Positions 22,086 through 47,462 of a DNA stretch of 47,462 nucleotides are shown piece by piece. The position numbers and the translations under genes are program-made. The notes beneath the pieces were generated by a model. The model made no database searches, was not told the origin of the DNA, and was given only the letters and a program-made list of their open reading frames with translations. Within the stretch, counting starts at the first letter, position 1; each line of letters starts with the position of its first letter. Source of the DNA: Oopsacas minuta (taxonomy: Eukaryota; Porifera; Hexactinellida; Lyssacinosida; Leucopsacidae); NCBI GenBank assembly GCA_024704765.1, contig JAKMXF010000334.1, forward strand, positions 235,202-282,663. The letters are read 5' to 3'.

Positions 22086-22995
22086 TCAAAATATCTGAAG
22101 CCAATTCCAGTCAGTACAAGACACTATTACAATAATTCTTCCTTCATCATCTGCTGTAATTCCAAATGGATTCTTATTCACAGAAATCTTATGAATCAAT
22201 TCATAGAGAGGATTGAATATAAGAATAGCATTAGATTCCTGATCAGGAATAAGAATATTTCTAGAATTATCAATAAAGAAGGAATACGAATACGATTCGG
22301 TAACTTGCATTCCAGGTCCTTTAGAAATAATACTCTTCTGTAGAATAAGATTGTAGTCAAAGAGATGGAGACAAGGATTTGAGTCATCCATAACAAATAT
22401 GAAATATTCTGTCAGTTTTACGTCAAGAGGGCTAGAGAGCAAATCTTTTCCAAACTGAGATTTAAATGTTAAAGCATTTGTAAGTATTTGAACCCGCTCA
22501 TTGCCAGTATCACAAATATAAATATCCCCGTTAGATTTATCAACTGTCAAACCATAAGGGATAGTAAATTCCATTTCATCTTCTCCATCTGTCCCTATTC
22601 TACAAATATATCTACCATCAAGTTGATATTTGATAATACAAAAAGAACTAACGTAAGGTCCCTGAGAAATATATAATATATCTCTATAAATAACTAAACA
22701 ACGAGGATAGCATATCTTTCCTTCACCTACTTTGCCTCCAAATTGAAAAATGTATCTACAATAACTATCAAACACTTTGACACAATCATTTTAAAATCTG
22801 CAACATAAATATCTACTGTACTATTATCAACTGTAACACCATGTGGATCGAAAATTGTCCCACTCTCCTTCCTCCCACACAAGCATTCAGTAGAGGTTGT
22901 ATCTTGTTCTTATAGTTAACCCTACTAATATTGTCTCTATTCAAATCAAACTCTAAATTTCTCTCAGTTGAGACCATACTGTTAGCTGTAGCCAT
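22086..22995 (-). pseudogene. NHL-repeat beta-propeller protein, two frameshifts
   Basis: The sequence encodes a six-bladed NHL propeller, a fold used for protein or RNA binding (as in TRIM-NHL proteins), but no RING, B-box or coiled coil precedes it. The ATG at 22995 has an in-frame TAA two codons upstream. The N-terminus (NISRVNYKNKIQPLLNAC) leads into blade 1 (DPHGVTVDNSTVDIYVAD) only after a shift near 22860-22890. A second shift at the A-run about 22789-22792 is needed to reach VKVFDSYCRYIFQFGGK. From 22775 the frame is open to the stop at 22086, with blades such as PYGLTVDKSNGDIYICDTGN and NPFGITADDEGRI. Each shift is cured by one extra base. It is a young pseudogene or the result of assembly errors; both shifts fit single-base losses. 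Confidence 0.75.
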
Positions 22996-24892
22996 CAGTT
23001 AGCATTGTGCTCTTTTCAAAATGATAAAAAATAATATCAAATTATTTAAGAATTATATTGTAACTAGCGCGCTGCGCGACAGCTTAGTGCTCCAGGTTAG
23101 CTTAAGTATCAAAACAACTAAATTTTATAGTGTTAGTGGTCGCAAGCGCGCTAGTTATATAATATCACTAAAGGTAACTTTCTATATGATACTGCTGATA
23201 TTTAATTCGAACGGTTATCGCTTTGCTTATATCTACAATTACGTAACTAATATGCAATGTTATAATGTTTATCTTTATCATTACGAAGTGTCTATTGACA
23301 CCGACCGGTGGTATAATTCTCGTATTGTGTCAAGTACGATGGGAGGTGATGTCCGGATTCAGTGTACCCCAGATTGTCGAATTAGGTATTTTGAAGCGAG
23401 CTACAGTTGTTGGAATTTTTTCGAATTAGTGAATAATGGTGTTACCGGTCGGTGCAATAGCCTCACCCATAACTTGGACATTAAATTGATTTGTACTTTA
23501 GTGCAACTAGTTGACATTCTGAACATTTGATGAATAGAAGAATTTGATAAGAGATCATCTGACTTTGACCAATTTACACATTCAAGTAATAAGAATTGTA
23601 GCTATACTTTGTCATAAAGAAGGCGAGTCGATTATGTAGAGAGATTATTTCTTAATAAGACAGTATTCTTCGAACTTTAATGAATAGAAGCATAATATCA
23701 GAATTAATTGTGACGAGAGCTTCTCCAATACAAAGCGATATTATATCTAATTATTTGAGGGGAAAATATTTTAAACCTGGAACGATAATATTTACATATT
23801 TTAGTCCGGCAGTGCTTATGGTGGCACACTGTGGTGTCCTCTGTCCTGACGGTCTGAGCACCCACTGTCCATTAATTATCATGAATACCCACTCGCTCTA
23901 ATGGGCGTCACATGCCTTATATCTCTATAGTTAAATATGGCTGTTTGAGTGTGTTTAGAAACCATCTGTTTATGAGATTGCTAATATTTACATATCCAGT
24001 AGAACTGGGATATGACGTACTCCCTCGGGAGACAAATATTAGTACGTACTAACCAAAGTAGCACCTGACTGCTACTTATGTGCACTGTGGAAAATTAGTG
24101 GAAATCTGCTTAATACAACCCAAAGGCGAAACCTAATGAGGTTTATGGATAAAAAATAAAATGTTTGTATATGTTACTTTGGGTATAGCATAATTATATA
24201 TCAGTCATGGCCCCTCCACAAACAACACAGCAATAGTTATTCATAAACCACAATCTTTACCCTTCCAAATGCTGGTCATAAACTTTATATTGTTTTACTG
24301 TAAAATATCGCATGTAATGGTACTTGTTTTCTAGAAAATATTACTATACCTTATTGGAAAGAATCTATATTTTGAATTATAAAAAATTCCTAATACAACT
24401 TTTGGTTGCAAATTAAATAACTGTAAAACATTTCCCGTAGTATTAAGTAAATAGAAATCTCCAATAAATTCTCCATCTCATTAAATAGAAAAGTAATGCA
24501 TAAGTAGGTAGGAATGTAGGCAGTAGATATTTAAATAGCAATACTACAACATATAAAACAGTGAGTTCCATTTACCATTTATTACAATTTGTTAACAGTT
24601 GCTTATTATTAAACTGATACATTCAAAATGAATAACAAGTAGGACGCAACATACATTGAAGTGGACAGGACTTGGGAATAGAAGTTCTAAATAAAAAGTA
24701 CATTTTGACAGAAGTCATTATTCCTGGATTGAGACAAATAGGAGCTTTAACATCGGGCCAACTATACAAAAATATCATAGAATGAGAACAACCCTATACG
24801 TATCCTCGAGGCTGGTGAATTTCGAGGTGAATTAAAGGATGAGAAAGAAGAAAGCGTTAGCTAAGTGGCAATTTAAGGGGTTTGTATGTGTA
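22996..24892. other. Intergenic region between NHL gene and CBP 3' end
   Basis: An open frame of 169 codons (23021-23530, +) has no recognisable domain and crosses an inverted repeat of about 25 bp around GCGCGC cores (23055-23082 and 23132-23160), so I do not call it a gene. The part before 24893 is the 3' flank of CBP on the minus strand. Nothing else was recognised. Confidence 0.4.
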
Positions 24893-45279
<20,387 letters not shown>

Positions 45280-47462
45280 CTAAGTGAGCGAATATAAAAA
45301 TATTAATAGCAGAACAAATAAATATCATATATCCTTGTAATCAGAAATTCAGTAATCCATAACACGTGCGGATTATTAATTCATCACTGATAGAATGCTA
45401 ACTATACTATCAGGGCAGAAACATGAGAATGGTAAATTCAGATCAACGTAGTTTGTTACGCTTTGTAGCCATTGATAGCAAGTCTCTATGGAAATTTTGA
45501 GATTTGGCTAATCTGTTTACAGTTTAGTTTATATATATTTATATACCCTAAAACAACAAATAACTTTACATATGATGAATTCAAATTAAACATAGCATAC
45601 CATAAATCCTTTCCTTGACAACGGACAAATAGATAGACAGACAACAATTACAATTTATTAATATAGATTTGATTCGGCTGGATCTGCTATAAGTGAGAAA
45701 AATCTACTTGAATCATAGGCCATTATTGAACATACAGGATGTCACACTTTTAGAATTGCATTCTTCTACCCAGGAATTCTAGGAAGAGTATAGACCTGAT
45801 ATGTTATCAATAGCATACCCGATTTAAATCCCGAGATTATTTCTCAATCCGGGATTCCGACATTAGCAGCAAATTACGCAACCGCAGTCAAATAATGGAC
45901 CAATTTTCATTGACAAGAGTTTAATAACCATAATTAATTAGAAATACAGTAAACTGCAGTTATAAGTAATAACAAAGTCGGATATAGCGAAATACTCGTT
46001 ATAAGGATGTTATTCTTGACCCAATATAGCGTGAAAAGTTATTGGTTTTACTCCCTTTATAACGAAATACCGCTCATGCAAGAATGAAACCGCAGTTGAG
46101 AGTTTACTTAATTATTAAAATATATATTATTAATATTTGCTCTCTGTGTGTATAAAAAACAAATTTCTAAATACAGACTTGCCGCCGTATTCACTAAGCA
46201 TACTTAGTACTTAAGTACTAAGTACATACTTAAGTATGCTTAGTGAATACGGCCCTTGGTTTCAACGGTTATACTGAAGTAATCCAGTACACGTACACTG
46301 ATCCCGATTTTCGCACTTTCAAGTCGATCATTTGTAAATTATGATGGTTCCTTCTCCTATTAATAAAATTAAAGGCACAAAGTGCCGAGCTCAACAAAAA
46401 TATGAAGTGTTCGCCAAGCTGCTTAGCGCGAGCAAGCGAAGCGCGCTTCATGATGGCCACATGAAACAATTGGTGGGACACTACATTAGATAATCTTTTC
46501 ATCTGGAGCTGATCTTAGATGAAATTTGTATATGAATTATCGGTTCTAAGGATATGAATAACATACTGGAGATAAGAACCACCTTCTGAAAACGATTACC
46601 ACAATAATATTTAATGTATTCCGTAAGAAGATATCGGTTATAAGGGGGACTCGGAGAGTTCGCTACAGACATTTCACTACATGGACACTTCACTATGGAC
46701 AGTTCGGTGCACGAAAAGTTCGCTACACGAAGACATCGCTATGTTGTTAGTGTGGCTTAGATAGAGAGTTATAATGTCTATCTAATAATCAATACATTCA
46801 TCTTATCTTATGCCAATCCTTAACAAATTAACAAAAATCAGACAGCAGAAATAATTAGTTCATATGTCAACCCGGGCCATAATTGTCTGATATACGTATT
46901 TGGTCCAGTCAGACCAAATTGCAAACCCAGTCTAAACGCCCATATTATAGCTCTATCCTGGAATATACATGAGTATACACTGTCCTAGCCCATAGTATCC
47001 TCCAGTATGAAGTGGGCTAGACTAGTGAAATACACTGATACAATAATCAGGGCTAGAAATATATCAACCCAACAAAAGCTGATATCACAACACGATTAAT
47101 AATGGCTGTGAAAGACACTGGCAAAACTCCCAGAGGGTAGCATTGATGCTGATCCATTATAACCATCAAGACAAATCTAATGGCATTATAACCCAGGGGT
47201 GTATTCTGTCATAGAGCAGATTATATCCCGCTATTTTCTGAGCTGTACATCTTGCCAAAATTTCTGTAATATTTGTTTAGGCCTTTCGGGAATTTTTTGT
47301 CACGACCTGACCTACAACTTCAGCCATATTAGGTCAGAGTGCGTGGATCTATAATTGAAATAGTGTTTGCCTTAAACCGCCCTGAGTAATCACAGTCGCA
47401 CTGATGTTCATTCAAAATACATGAAATAATTACTACAATCAGGAAGTATAACCAAGAATTGA
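45280..47462. other. CBP upstream intron or 5' flank with repeats
   Basis: No TAZ1 first-half exon or start codon of CBP was recognised here. Contents: family B copy at 45598-45675, a pogo-like fragment at about 45951-46107 (TACAGTAAACTGCAGTTATA), a perfect hairpin at 46184-46253, and a degenerate array of TTCGCTACA-type units at about 46658-46740. The remainder is AT-rich with nothing recognisable. Confidence 0.55.
46184..46253. repeat. Perfect 23-bp hairpin repeat
   Basis: Arms 46184-46206 and 46231-46253 (beginning GCCGTATTCACTAAGCATAC) are exact reverse complements. The 24-base loop has its own palindrome AGTACTTAAGTACT, so nearly the whole 70 bases is foldable. It is probably a tiny MITE. 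Confidence 0.9.

Noticed and set aside
23021-23530. 169-codon open frame in the NHL 5' flank
   Set aside because: No domain, no homologue recognised, and it crosses an inverted repeat; AT-rich composition and lack of context make chance plausible.
46269-46693. Minus-strand frames near the right edge as CBP N-terminal exons
   Set aside because: The peptides do not resemble TAZ1 or the CBP N-terminus and lack zinc ligands in the expected spacing.

Overview
The window is nuclear DNA from a multicellular animal, most likely an early-branching one such as a sponge. The signs are AT-rich non-coding DNA, many GT-AG introns, a CBP/p300 co-activator with the full metazoan domain order (TAZ1, KIX, bromodomain, RING/PHD, acetyltransferase, ZZ, TAZ2, NCBD), an intronless NACHT-LRR immune-receptor-like gene, NHL propeller genes, and dense FLYWCH/MULE, hAT and MITE debris. 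The sponge assignment is inference; no species marker was found.

Layout. 1-950: the tail of a MULE transposase (minus strand), a 30-bp inverted repeat and a 15-bp minisatellite. 1101-4048 (+): one NLR-like reading frame (TIR/SEFIR-like N-terminus, NACHT, leucine-rich repeats) broken by one stop codon and one frameshift. 5079-19047 (+): a complete 12-exon gene for a carboxylic-acid-reductase-type enzyme (adenylation, carrier and thioester-reductase domains) with a ZZ zinc finger at its N-terminus. I could join all 12 exons in frame (1249 codons plus stop). Its introns hold several MITEs, a hAT remnant, a retroelement relic and a palindrome of about 560 bp. 20.1-23.0 kb (-): one nearly whole but frameshifted NHL propeller gene and pieces of a second, separated by a deleted FLYWCH/MULE element. 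24893-45279 (-): 23 exons of CBP/p300, from the end of TAZ1 to the stop codon, all phase-compatible (about 1778 codons). The N-terminal exons lie beyond the right edge. 45280-47462 is intron or 5' flank of CBP with repeats.

The genes are not an operon and show no shared pathway. CBP is a nuclear acetyltransferase hub, the reductase would convert an acyl substrate to an aldehyde, and the NLR and NHL genes belong to families that expand and decay quickly. About 9.1 kb of coding sequence in the reductase and CBP carries no frameshift, while every lesion falls in the NLR and NHL genes. This suggests real pseudogenisation rather than general base-calling error. The most unusual object is the ZZ-reductase fusion.
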